A stretch of 57,335 nt of DNA from an uncultured Collinsella sp. (GTDB taxonomy: Bacteria; Actinomycetota; Coriobacteriia; Coriobacteriales; Coriobacteriaceae), in contig CATYZE010000013.1 in NCBI GenBank assembly GCA_958415525.1, positions 1 through 57,335 of the forward strand, written 5' to 3'. The position numbers were made by a program, and so were the translations under genes. The notes beneath the pieces are model-generated. The model worked only from the letters and a program-made list of their open reading frames with translations. It searched no databases and had not been told where the DNA came from. Positions 32,135-39,697 of the stretch are shown piece after piece. Position 1 is the stretch's first letter. Every line of letters begins with the position of its first letter.

Positions 32135-33878
32135 GGCGGACCATCTCCTTGGTAATGCGAACGACATCGGTGACCTCGCTCATCTGCGCAAAAGCGGGCG
32201 AGACGGAAGATGCCAGACGGCGCGAGAGTTCAATAACCTGGGGAGGCTCCACGTAGGCACGCCGCATGAGATCGATGTTCGAGAATAGCTCGTGCGTGCG
32301 GCCGCGGTCGAGGATGCGACCGTCGGCCATTACTACGATACGCTCGGCAAAGTCGGAAACAACTTCCATATCGTGGCAGACCATGATAACGGCGCAGCCG
32401 CGCTCGGCCATGGTGCGCACCGTTTCCATGACGGTCATGCACTCGCGGTAATCAAGGCCGCTCGTGGGCTCGTCGAGCACGACGATCTTGGGCTCAACCA
32501 CTACGACGGAGGCAAGCGCCACCATTTGTCGCTGGCCGCGCGAAAGTGAGAAAGGTGCCTCATCGGCAGGCAGGCCAAAGCGGTCGATAACAAGTTGAGC
32601 ACGACGCAGAGCCTCGGCACGGTCGATGCCGGCAAGCTCCAGGCCAAAAGCGACCTCGTCGAGTACGGTATCCTTGCAGATCTGGCGGTCGGGGTTTTGG
32701 AAGAGCGTTGCGACCTCGCGGGCAATGCGGCTCGTGGGAACGGCTGCGGTATCCAGTCCCGTGACGCGCACGCTGCCCGAGGCGGGCTTGAGCAGGCCCG
32801 TGAGCAGCTTGGTGAGCGTGGTCTTGCCGGCACCGTTTTGGCCGACGATGCCCACGAGCTCGCCGGGATAGAGGGTCAGGTTGAGGTCGTGTACGGCGGC
32901 GCCGCCATTGGGATAGGCAAACTCAACGTGATCGAAGGTGAGCATGGGCTCGGCGTCCTTGGCATGAGGGCGCAACGACGGTGCATGCGGGGAGCCGGCG
33001 GGCGCCTGGGCTTCGCTGGCCGCGCGTGCGGGGTCGACGATGCCCGAAATCAGGCGCTCGGCCTCATCGACATCCAAGCAAGGGGTACCGCTTACCAGGC
33101 CATCGGCCTCGAGGCTATTGAAGATACGCGTGACGCGAGGGCAGTCGACGCCGATGGCACGGAGCTCGTCGGTATGCGCGAAGACCTCGTGTGGTTCGCC
33201 CTGCAGCGCGATTTCGCCATGGTTGAGCACGAGCACGCGGTTGCAGTACTCCGAGAGCAGGGCGACCTTTTGCTCAACGACGACGATGGTGATTCCAAGT
33301 GCGCGGTTTGCCTCACGCAGCGTCTCGAAGACCAGCGTGGAGCTGGCAGGGTCGAGTGCCGCGGTGGGCTCGTCGAGAACCAAGACGCGCGGACGCATGG
33401 CGAGGATGGCGGCGATGGCTACCTTTTGCTTCTGTCCGCCCGAGAGGGTGGCAATCTCGCGGTCGCGCCGCTCGCTGATGCCGACGGTCTCGAGCGTTTC
33501 GCTCACGCGCTGCTCGATCTGGTCATGGGGGACGCCAAAGTTCTCGAGGCCAAAGAGCATCTCGTCCTCGACGACCGAAGCGACCATCTGCGTGTCGATA
33601 TCCTGCAGCACACTGCCGACGATTTGCGATACGTCGGTGAGCGAGGCTTCGCAGGTGTCGTGGCCGTCAACCATGACGGACCCAAAGAACGTGCCGGTGT
33701 AGTGGTGGGGCACGGCGCCCGACAGGCAGGCGGCAAGCGTGGACTTGCCGGCGCCCGAGGGCCCGATGATGCCGATGAAATCTCCCTTGTTCACGCCGAG
33801 TGAGATGTGGCTGAGCGCCTGCTCGGTCTGCGTGCCATAGGAGAACGAGACATCGTCGACGTTGATGATCGTTTCCAT
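32127..33878 (-). CDS. ECF transporter ATPase with two ABC domains
   Basis: A 583-residue fusion of two EcfA-type ATPases. Domain 1 (about 1-250): GPSGAGKST, LSGGQKQKVAIAA, VLVLDEPTAALDP. Domain 2 (about 315-540): GQNGAGKTT, LSRGQRQMVALAS, VVLDEPTSGLDY. The second signature has Arg in place of the first Gly (LSRGQ). The linker is Pro/Ala-rich. It supplies energy to the EcfT and S components made from the flanking genes. Start at 33878 with AAAGG upstream. Confidence 0.92.
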   Translation of the reverse strand: METIINVDDVSFSYGTQTEQALSHISLGVNKGDFIGIIGPSGAGKSTLAACLSGAVPHHYTGTFFGSVMVDGHDTCEASLTDVSQIVGSVLQDIDTQMVASVVEDEMLFGLENFGVPHDQIEQRVSETLETVGISERRDREIATLSGGQKQKVAIAAILAMRPRVLVLDEPTAALDPASSTLVFETLREANRALGITIVVVEQKVALLSEYCNRVLVLNHGEIALQGEPHEVFAHTDELRAIGVDCPRVTRIFNSLEADGLVSGTPCLDVDEAERLISGIVDPARAASEAQAPAGSPHAPSLRPHAKDAEPMLTFDHVEFAYPNGGAAVHDLNLTLYPGELVGIVGQNGAGKTTLTKLLTGLLKPASGSVRVTGLDTAAVPTSRIAREVATLFQNPDRQICKDTVLDEVAFGLELAGIDRAEALRRAQLVIDRFGLPADEAPFSLSRGQRQMVALASVVVVEPKIVVLDEPTSGLDYRECMTVMETVRTMAERGCAVIMVCHDMEVVSDFAERIVVMADGRILDRGRTHELFSNIDLMRRAYVEPPQVIELSRRLASSVSPAFAQMSEVTDVVRITKEMVRRG

Positions 33879-33898
33879 GGATACCTTTCATAGTCATC

Positions 33899-33938
33899 GG
33901 GGACGTTCTTTAATGACTAGTCGTTTAAGAACGTCCCC
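33899..33938. repeat. Forty-base palindrome
   Basis: GGGGACGTTCTT (33899-33910) and AAGAACGTCCCC (33927-33938) are perfect complements; the centre includes the self-complementary GACTAGTC. It lies 20 bases upstream of the ATPase gene start and may be a REP-like element or operator. Confidence 0.55.
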
Positions 33939-33953
33939 AAGAGCTAGTTGTTT

Positions 33954-33970
33954 GGGACAGTCTTTGGTGG
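33954..33970 (+). repeat. REP-like repeat
   Basis: GGGACAGTCTTTGGTGG, a member of the same loose family as 31281-31300 and 15088-15109. Confidence 0.4.
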
Positions 33971-33983
33971 TGGAGCACGGAGA

Positions 33984-34084
33984 CGGCTTTACGAGGGGCC
34001 CCAGGTTGGCGCGAAAGAGGAACGAAGCGTACTTGGGTACGCGAGCGACGAATGAACGCCAAGATGGGGTGGCTCGTAAAGCCG
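33984..34084. repeat. Nested inverted-repeat element, copy B
   Basis: Outer arms CGGCTTTACGAG (33984-33995) and CTCGTAAAGCCG (34073-34084) with CCCCA/TGGGG (33999-34003 and 34065-34069) continue the stem. Inside, TTGGCG (34006-34011) pairs with CGCCAA (34057-34062), enclosing GAAAGAGGA, a hairpin GCGTAC-TTGG-GTACGC and GACGAATGA. The internal motif matches copy A at 16305-16400. It begins 6 bases after the S-component stop, on that gene's 3' side. Confidence 0.65.
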
Positions 34085-34090
34085 AGCGGG

Positions 34091-34663
34091 TTAGTTGAGC
34101 TTCAGGGCCTTCTGAATGGGCGGGTAGAGGGCACCGACCAGAATGGCGTTAAAGACGGCGGTCATGGCGACCACGGGCAGCATGGCTGCGGCGAGCTCGC
34201 CTACCACGCCGAGCATGGCCATCTTGATAACCATGAAGATGACGCCGGAGACAAAGGTGGTCACGAAGGTTGCGACGATGGCGACGGCAGGCTTGACCTG
34301 ACCGTTCTTGCCGGCGGCGTTGACGATGCCGGCCATGAGCATGGCGGCGATGCCCTCGGCGGCAAAATCGACGAACGGCGAAGTGGTGGTGATCTGGATT
34401 ACGGCAGCCGAGATGAGGCCAATGACGAGCGCCTGGCCGATGTTGGGGCGAACGACCAGGATGGTGAGGCAGAAGGCCGAGATGATGAACTCGGGGCTAA
34501 TCATGCCGCCCGAGATGCCCGAGATTGCCTTGCCGACGGTGAAGTTGAGGATGAAGCCGGCGGCGAGCAGGATGGCGAGCAGGACGAGGGCGCGGACATC
34601 GAGTTTGCCACGGTCGGCGGTCTGGACGGTGCGGGGCTGGGTGGCGGTGGTGTTCTGAGGCAT
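34091..34663 (-). CDS. ECF transporter S component, probably tryptophan-specific
   Basis: A 190-residue membrane protein with about six hydrophobic segments (VRALVLLAILLAAGFILN, FIISAFCLTILVV, QALVIGLISAAVIQIT, VTTFVSGVIFMVIKMAML). Size and the N-terminal LNF region fit ECF S components. Upstream is a Trp-codon attenuator (34741-34876), which points to tryptophan as substrate (TrpP-like). ATG at 34663 with AAGGA 8-9 bases upstream. Downstream genes encode the ATPase and EcfT. Confidence 0.8.
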   Translation of the reverse strand: MPQNTTATQPRTVQTADRGKLDVRALVLLAILLAAGFILNFTVGKAISGISGGMISPEFIISAFCLTILVVRPNIGQALVIGLISAAVIQITTTSPFVDFAAEGIAAMLMAGIVNAAGKNGQVKPAVAIVATFVTTFVSGVIFMVIKMAMLGVVGELAAAMLPVVAMTAVFNAILVGALYPPIQKALKLN

Positions 34664-34740
34664 GGTGAAAATCCTTTCGGAAGGGGATTGCAAGAGAAAA
34701 GCGGAGGCGCGTGATGCGAATGCGATCGGGCTCGAGATAG

Positions 34741-34771
34741 AAAAAGGCCCCCGGTCGAAACCGGAGGCCTT
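34741..34771 (-). terminator. Attenuator terminator of the Trp leader
   Basis: On the minus strand AAGGCCTCCGGT pairs with ACCGGGGGCCTT (one G-U) around a four-base loop, followed by TTTTT. It lies 36 bases after the leader-peptide stop and 77 bases before the S-component start. Confidence 0.85.
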
Positions 34772-34807
34772 CCAATCACCTAGAGCGCAAAAACAGGCGT
34801 GAGGGAC

Positions 34808-34876
34808 TCACTGTCGACCGATCGTATCCGCATCACGCCACCACCAGTTGTTGAGAGACTTCATTGTGTTCTTCAT
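34808..34876 (-). CDS. Trp leader peptide of an attenuator
   Basis: A 22-residue peptide starting MKNTMKSLNNWWWRD, with three consecutive TGG codons at 34846-34838. AAAGGAG (34891-34885) is 8 bases upstream of the ATG. GGCGTGA overlapping the Trp codons (34839-34833) is complementary to TCACGCC just after the stop (34802-34796), giving the 1:2 pause hairpin, with the terminator hairpin following. This is the layout of ribosome-mediated transcription attenuation: charged tRNA-Trp allows termination; Trp starvation stalls the ribosome and permits read-through into the transporter. Confidence 0.85.
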   Translation of the reverse strand: MKNTMKSLNNWWWRDADTIGRQ

Positions 34877-34934
34877 GTTGGTGGCTCCTTTCGTAATGCT
34901 GTGGCGCGGTCGCACCTAGTTGCTGTTGCGCTGC

Positions 34935-34940
34935 ACTATA
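34935..34940 (-). promoter_or_regulatory. Candidate -10 for the Trp leader transcript
   Basis: Reads TATAGT on the minus strand, 58 bases before the leader ATG. The -35 is unclear. Confidence 0.4.
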
Positions 34941-34961
34941 GCACAGCGAAGTGTGTGCGGG

Positions 34962-35051
34962 GAAATCTTTTTTAAAAAGATTTCAGGCGGGTTTCCCGCC
35001 GGTCAAAAAGGCGGGTTAAGCGGGCGAGGCCGCCATTGCTGCCTTGCCCGC
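34962..35051 (-). terminator. Series of three hairpins after the C69 dipeptidase gene
   Basis: Reading the minus strand from the gene end: GCGGGC plus GGC pairs with GCC plus GCCCGC (35051-35017) followed by AACCCGCCTTTTT; then a GGCGGG-AAA-CCCGCC hairpin (about 35000-34984); then a perfect 23-base AT-rich palindrome GAAATCTTTTT-N-AAAAAGATTTC (34984-34962). The first pair looks like a terminator. Confidence 0.55.
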
Positions 35052-35063
35052 TCAGCTAAGACG

Positions 35064-37007
35064 TTACTCCTTATTGCGACGGTAGAGGAAGTAACCGCCC
35101 GCGGAGATGACGGCAACGCCAGCGATGGCGAATGCAGCCACCACGCGGCCATCAAAACGATCACCGGTGGTGGGCAGGCCGCCCTTGGTGTTCGTCTTGT
35201 TGGTGGTTACCGTGGTCGTGGTGTCCGACTTGCCAGGCTTCTCGGGCTTGGTGGTGGGCTGCTCGGGCTTAGCGGGCTGCTCGGGGGTACCGGGCTGCTC
35301 AGGAGTACCAGGCTGCTCGGGGGTGCCGGGCTGATCCGGGGTGACCGGATCGGTGGCAAGAGCATCCTTGGCGTAAGTGATGGACACCTTGAGGCCGTTG
35401 GTCTCGGTGTTCAGGTCGCTCGGGGTGAAGGGCTCGTCAAAGTTTCCGGCCTTCTGATAGGCGCGCATCTCCTGGAGCAGGGCCTTGCACTTGACGTAGG
35501 TGTTCTCGGTGGCAGCCTTGCCGGCCTTGTTGGCCAGAGCGGTGCGGCCCTCGGTGGTCGTCTCGGCCAGCATGGCGGCGTCGACTTCCTTGTTCTGTTC
35601 GATGAGCTCGTTCTGGAGTGCATCGAGGTAGGAGCGGACGCTGATACCAAGGGTATCGGGATTCTCAAAGCAGAGGGAGCTGATGTCCATGAGGACGTAG
35701 TTGATGGAGTTCTCGGGCTCCTCGTTGTTCACGATGTCCGTCTCTTTGCAGTGGTCGAAGGAGACGGTCTGGTCGCTGAAATACGGGCTAACCTCGGTGA
35801 TCAGCGCGGAGTAGAAGGGGATGGCGACGGAGTACGCGGCGCGGGAGAGCATCTCCCACTGGATTGTTGCAACCTGGGGATCAAGACCGTTGCGAACCTG
35901 GAAGACGTGAATCTCGGTGTTGCGCTCGGTGCCGATGGCATAGGCACCGTCAGTGTTGGCGTTAAGGCCCGGGGTATTCTCGCCACGGTTACCGAGAGAG
36001 CGAATCATCTCAAAGGTAGTCCAGTCTGTCTTTCCGGGCTGGAAGAACAGCGGCTGCATCTCGTGGACCAAGGCGCCGGTCGTGGCGCGAGCCTCTTCGC
36101 GCTCGTCCTTGACGATCTCGTAATCGGTGCCCTCCTGGAGCTCGTTGCCAAAGTAGTTACGGCCCTGGACGTAGCGGGTCCACTGGTGCATACCGGAATT
36201 CTGAATGGTCTCGCCATAGGTTGCGGCGACGTCGAACTTGCCGTCGGTGTACTTGGCAAAGCCCTTCTCCTTAGGCATGGACTCGATGCCCTCGGAGTGC
36301 AGGCAGTTCTCGGGGTCGTTGAGGTCGACATCGTAGTTGAGGTTGCCGATGTTGGGGTTGATCGAGGCGACGTCGTCGGCGAGCTTCATGCCGATCCACT
36401 GGTGACCGGAAAGCGCGGCAAACAGCCAGGTCTCGTTGTTGTCGGCGATGATGATCTGGTCGTTGGAGCAGACGCCCTGCTCGTCAATCAGGCTGCCGAG
36501 GAGCTCGACGCCCTCGCGGGCCGTGGCGCTCTCGCCCAGGATGACGCTGGCGTAGTTGTACTCGCCGATGCCGGTGTTAGTCAGGGGGTCTGCTGTCTCG
36601 GCATCTGCATTCATACTGGTGCTTAGCGTGGCGGAGCAGGATACGCCCTTCTCGTTGATGCCTGCTTCAGAGTAGGCATCCCAGCGGTTGTCCCACTGGG
36701 AGGGATGGTCGCGTACATAGGTGTAGCGATACGTGGTCTTGGTCGAGGTGTACATGAACGAAGACTCGTCCGAGCTGTACGTATGTCCCGGGCCGTGAGA
36801 GGGCTCAATGCCAAAGTGCTTAAGATAGCGCGGGCCATAGTCCTCGGAACGGCCGTAGTACGTGTTGCCGTCGGCCGTAAGGTTTTTGCCCATGTAGACC
36901 TGCGTGCAAGCGAGTGCAGAGGTCGGCATGGACATGATGGTTGCAGCTCCAAAGGCGAGGCCTATGCCTAGCTTCTTGAGCGCGTTGACGGGGTGAGTTT
37001 TCCTCAT
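35064..37007 (-). CDS. Sortase-anchored C69-family dipeptidase
   Basis: A 647-residue secreted Ntn-hydrolase. Signal peptide up to SALA; the next residue is the family's N-terminal catalytic Cys (CTQVYMGKNLTADG), with YYGRSEDYGPRY and DAYSEAGINEKGVSCSATLS typical of peptidase C69 (U34). After about 560 residues comes a Pro/Gly/Glu/Gln repeat (PGTPEQ three times, then PAKPEQ), then the sortase signal LPTTGD, a transmembrane helix and RRNKE. The enzyme should act on peptides at the cell surface. GGGAGGG precedes the ATG. Confidence 0.93.
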   Translation of the reverse strand: MRKTHPVNALKKLGIGLAFGAATIMSMPTSALACTQVYMGKNLTADGNTYYGRSEDYGPRYLKHFGIEPSHGPGHTYSSDESSFMYTSTKTTYRYTYVRDHPSQWDNRWDAYSEAGINEKGVSCSATLSTSMNADAETADPLTNTGIGEYNYASVILGESATAREGVELLGSLIDEQGVCSNDQIIIADNNETWLFAALSGHQWIGMKLADDVASINPNIGNLNYDVDLNDPENCLHSEGIESMPKEKGFAKYTDGKFDVAATYGETIQNSGMHQWTRYVQGRNYFGNELQEGTDYEIVKDEREEARATTGALVHEMQPLFFQPGKTDWTTFEMIRSLGNRGENTPGLNANTDGAYAIGTERNTEIHVFQVRNGLDPQVATIQWEMLSRAAYSVAIPFYSALITEVSPYFSDQTVSFDHCKETDIVNNEEPENSINYVLMDISSLCFENPDTLGISVRSYLDALQNELIEQNKEVDAAMLAETTTEGRTALANKAGKAATENTYVKCKALLQEMRAYQKAGNFDEPFTPSDLNTETNGLKVSITYAKDALATDPVTPDQPGTPEQPGTPEQPGTPEQPAKPEQPTTKPEKPGKSDTTTTVTTNKTNTKGGLPTTGDRFDGRVVAAFAIAGVAVISAGGYFLYRRNKE

Positions 37008-37242
37008 TTTCCCTCCCAGCGTGCGAAAGCCCTCTGTCGCCAGAGGGCTTCAGCCAATAAAGACACCTCATTAGCGTAACGAACTGGAAACAATATTCAT
37101 CTGCGAAATGAACTTACTCGATAAGCGTGATGAAATATGCGATGAGCGGTTAAATATACTCAGTTTATAGCTTTACTTTAATAAAGACGCCCTGCAATTA
37201 CTGTAGACGAATAAAGTAGCTGGGAATGCCCGAAATGAAAAT

Positions 37243-37277
37243 CCCCCGCTGTTTGGCAAATACATAAACAACGGGGG
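37243..37277 (-). terminator. Hairpin after the small membrane protein gene
   Basis: CCCCCGCTGTTT (37243-37254) pairs with AAACAACGGGGG (37266-37277) with one mismatch; on the minus strand it is followed by a short T-rich stretch (ATTTTCATTT). It ends the transcript of the genes at 37314-38333. The remaining DNA from 37008 to 37242 is AT-rich with no gene seen. Confidence 0.55.
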
Positions 37278-37313
37278 AGACGATAATTGGATGAATATCA
37301 TACCAATGTGGAA

Positions 37314-37406
37314 TTACTTCTTTCGACGGTGGATCACGTTGATCGCATAACCGACGAGCATGGCCAAAACGATGACGATAAAGCCGAGCAGGGGATTGTC
37401 GCTCAT
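37314..37406 (-). CDS. Thirty-residue single-helix membrane protein
   Basis: MSDNPLLGFIVIVLAMLVGY, then AINVIHRRKK and a TAA stop. GGAGGA sits four bases upstream of the ATG. The hydrophobic core of about 17 residues followed by basic residues predicts one transmembrane helix with the C terminus inside. It starts 10 bases after the stop of the diacylglycerol-kinase-like gene, same strand, so the two are probably co-transcribed. Function unknown. Confidence 0.7.
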   Translation of the reverse strand: MSDNPLLGFIVIVLAMLVGYAINVIHRRKK

Positions 37407-37415
37407 GGGGTCCTC

Positions 37416-38333
37416 CTATTTACCAAGCGGGGAGAATTCGTCGACGATGAGGTCGAGGCATTGCGGAAGCGCGCGGGCACCAAAGACGCCCGAGTTGCTG
37501 GAGATAATCTCGCCATCGAATTGCATGCCCAGCGATGGCGTGCAGGTGATCTTGGCTTCCTTGGTCTGGATGATCTTAAACTGCGGGCGCCCGAGTACCT
37601 TGCCGGCGGGGTCGAGCGCGGCGGTGATCACGGTAGGCAGCAGCTGCACGGTGCGCACGGGCTCGATGACCGCGATGTCGACCATGCCGTCGTTCATGCG
37701 GCAGTCGGGGAACAGGTTGATATCGTTTTGGATGACCGAGGTGTTGCCGGCCATGCAGCAGATGCCGTCGAGCTCCTCGACAATGCCGTCGTGCTCAATG
37801 GTAAAGTGCGCCACCGTGGGGTTGGGCGTGGCGAGCGCGGAGAGGAAGTAGGCGATCTCGCCGATGTCGTTTTTGGTGGGAGCGGCCTTCATCATGATCT
37901 CGGCATCGTAGCCCGATCCGGCGATGATGATGAAGCCGTGGCGCTTTTCGTTGCCGTTCTCGTCGAGCCAAAAGAGCTCACCCATATCCGCCTTGACGGT
38001 ACGGCCGACGCGGCAGGCCTTGGCGAGCGCCGCGGCCTCGGGGGCATTGCCAATGTTGTTGAAGAACAGGCAGGCCGTGCCGGAGGGGAAGACGAGCGTG
38101 GGGACGCCGCATCCGCGCATTTGGTCGAGCACGTTGGAGACGGTGCCGTCGCCGCCCGAAATCACCACGCGATCAAACTCGCGCACGTCTGCCACGGCGT
38201 TCTCGGGTTCCATGCCATCGCCGATAAAACGCATCACGACCTCGTCGCCACCCTGCGCGAGGGCGTGCGTGAACGCGTAGATTTCATCTGAGCTGGGGCC
38301 CGATGCCGGGTTGTGGATGATAAGGCAGCGCAT
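37416..38333 (-). CDS. Diacylglycerol/lipid kinase family protein (YegS/BmrU type)
   Basis: A 305-residue soluble kinase. The nucleotide-binding motif is VVISGGDGTVSNVLDQM; the region usually GTANDFA reads SGTACLFFNNIG, an unusual variant. C-terminal CTPSLGMQFDGE fits the family (usually QxDGE). It would phosphorylate diacylglycerol or another lipid at the membrane. Start ATG at 38333 with a weak GGGA site. Confidence 0.85.
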   Translation of the reverse strand: MRCLIIHNPASGPSSDEIYAFTHALAQGGDEVVMRFIGDGMEPENAVADVREFDRVVISGGDGTVSNVLDQMRGCGVPTLVFPSGTACLFFNNIGNAPEAAALAKACRVGRTVKADMGELFWLDENGNEKRHGFIIIAGSGYDAEIMMKAAPTKNDIGEIAYFLSALATPNPTVAHFTIEHDGIVEELDGICCMAGNTSVIQNDINLFPDCRMNDGMVDIAVIEPVRTVQLLPTVITAALDPAGKVLGRPQFKIIQTKEAKITCTPSLGMQFDGEIISSNSGVFGARALPQCLDLIVDEFSPLGK

Positions 38334-38431
38334 ACTTACGTTCCCGTTCTGTGACTAACCGAGTATAGTTGTAAGACAATGCCGTTATCCTACCCGTGTT
38401 TTTCGGGCCTAACCTTATTCGATGGGTTGAT

Positions 38432-39565
38432 ATGTACATTTCCACACATCAGGCTCTACTCGACTTTTGCCAGCGCGCCCGTGAGTTTGACGCGATTGCC
38501 GTCGATACCGAGTTTTTGCGCGAGCGCACGTTCCATCCGCGCCTGTGTTTGGTTCAGATTGCCACCCCTGCCGAGAGCGTCGCGGTCGACCCTCTGGTGA
38601 TCGACGACCTGTCGCCGCTCGCCGAGCTTATGGGCGATGAGAGCGTGATCAAGGTCTTTCACGCCTGCTCGCAGGATATGGAGGTTATGCTCCATACCGT
38701 GGGCGTGCTGCCGCGTCCCATTTTTGACACGCAGGTGGCCGCCGCCTTTTTGGGCGAGCGCCAGCAGATTTCCTACGGTGCGCTCGTGCAGACGTTTTGC
38801 GGCGTCTCATTGCCCAAGACCGAGTCGCTGACCGACTGGTCGCGTCGCCCACTGACCGATAAGCAGATTGAGTACGCGATCGATGACGTCAGGTACCTGA
38901 TCGTCGCCTATACCGAGATGATGAGCCGCCTGCGCGAGCTGGGCCGCGTGGACTGGGTGCTCGACGAGCTGCGCCCGCTGGCTGACGAGTCGCACTATCG
39001 CGCCGACCGCCATGAGGCATTCCGCAAGGTTAAGCGCATCAACTCGTGCAGCCGCCATCAGCTGGGCATTGCGCGCGAGCTCGCCGCCTGGCGCGAGGAC
39101 CGCGCCGAGCGCCGCAACATCCCGCGCAAGTGGGTCATGTCCGACGATACGCTGCTGGCGCTCGTCAAGCGCAATCCCGTGCGCGTTGAGGAGTTCCGTA
39201 GCATCCGCGGTACCGATCAGCTGGGGGAGCGCGACGTGGACGGCGCGCTCATGGCCATCAAGCGCGGTGCGAGCTGCCCGCACGATCGTCTGCCGCTCAT
39301 GGTGCGTGGGCATCGCCAGATTTCGCCGGAGCTGGAGAGTGTGACAGACCTGATGTATGCGCTTATTCGCTTGGTTGCTGAGCGCTCGGGCGTGGCGACC
39401 TCGGTCATTGCCTCGCGCGATGACCTGGCTGACTACATTGAGCATCCCGAGCAGAGTCCCCTGCGCGAAGGCTGGCGTTTTGAGCTTGTGGGTTCGCGCC
39501 TGGACGATCTGCTTTCCGGCAATATGGGACTCACCGTGAAGGACGGCAAAATCGAGCTTTTGTAG
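38432..39565 (+). CDS. rnd: Ribonuclease D
   Basis: A 377-residue DEDD-family 3'-5' exonuclease. IAVDTEFLRERTFHPRLCLV holds the first acidic pair, FHACSQDMEVM the next, and YAIDDVRYL the Tyr-Asp motif; an HRDC domain follows (SRHQLGIARELAAWREDRAE). It trims tRNA and other stable RNA precursors. ATG at 38432 is chosen for fit with the family N terminus; the ribosome site is weak. Confidence 0.9.
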   Translation: MYISTHQALLDFCQRAREFDAIAVDTEFLRERTFHPRLCLVQIATPAESVAVDPLVIDDLSPLAELMGDESVIKVFHACSQDMEVMLHTVGVLPRPIFDTQVAAAFLGERQQISYGALVQTFCGVSLPKTESLTDWSRRPLTDKQIEYAIDDVRYLIVAYTEMMSRLRELGRVDWVLDELRPLADESHYRADRHEAFRKVKRINSCSRHQLGIARELAAWREDRAERRNIPRKWVMSDDTLLALVKRNPVRVEEFRSIRGTDQLGERDVDGALMAIKRGASCPHDRLPLMVRGHRQISPELESVTDLMYALIRLVAERSGVATSVIASRDDLADYIEHPEQSPLREGWRFELVGSRLDDLLSGNMGLTVKDGKIELL

Positions 39566-39569
39566 TTAT

Positions 39570-39585
39570 ATAGTTACGCGGTTTT
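39570..39585 (+). repeat. Half copy of the 3'-end repeat ATAGTTACGCGGTTTT
   Basis: Identical over 16 bases to the minus-strand sequence at 16445-16430 next to the dapH stop. In both places it lies within 5 bases of a stop codon, in the sense orientation of the gene. Confidence 0.5.
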
Positions 39586-39697
39586 CCAAACGATGCAAAC
39601 GTTCTAGGGTGGCAATGCCAAAACATCGATGCTGATATGCTTGCCAACTGAGTGGGTAAAATGCCTCCAACGTGTAACTCGATTCGGAGGAATTCGC

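Noticed and set aside
35260..35340. Tandem DNA repeat that might be a CRISPR-like or minisatellite array
   Set aside because: The repeat unit is 18 bases, in frame, and encodes the PGTPEQ spacer of the LPXTG protein; no spacers of CRISPR type.
34920..36626. 568-codon open frame antisense to the C69 dipeptidase
   Set aside because: Shadow frame of a clear LPXTG dipeptidase; Gly/Val/Asp-rich translation with no motif.
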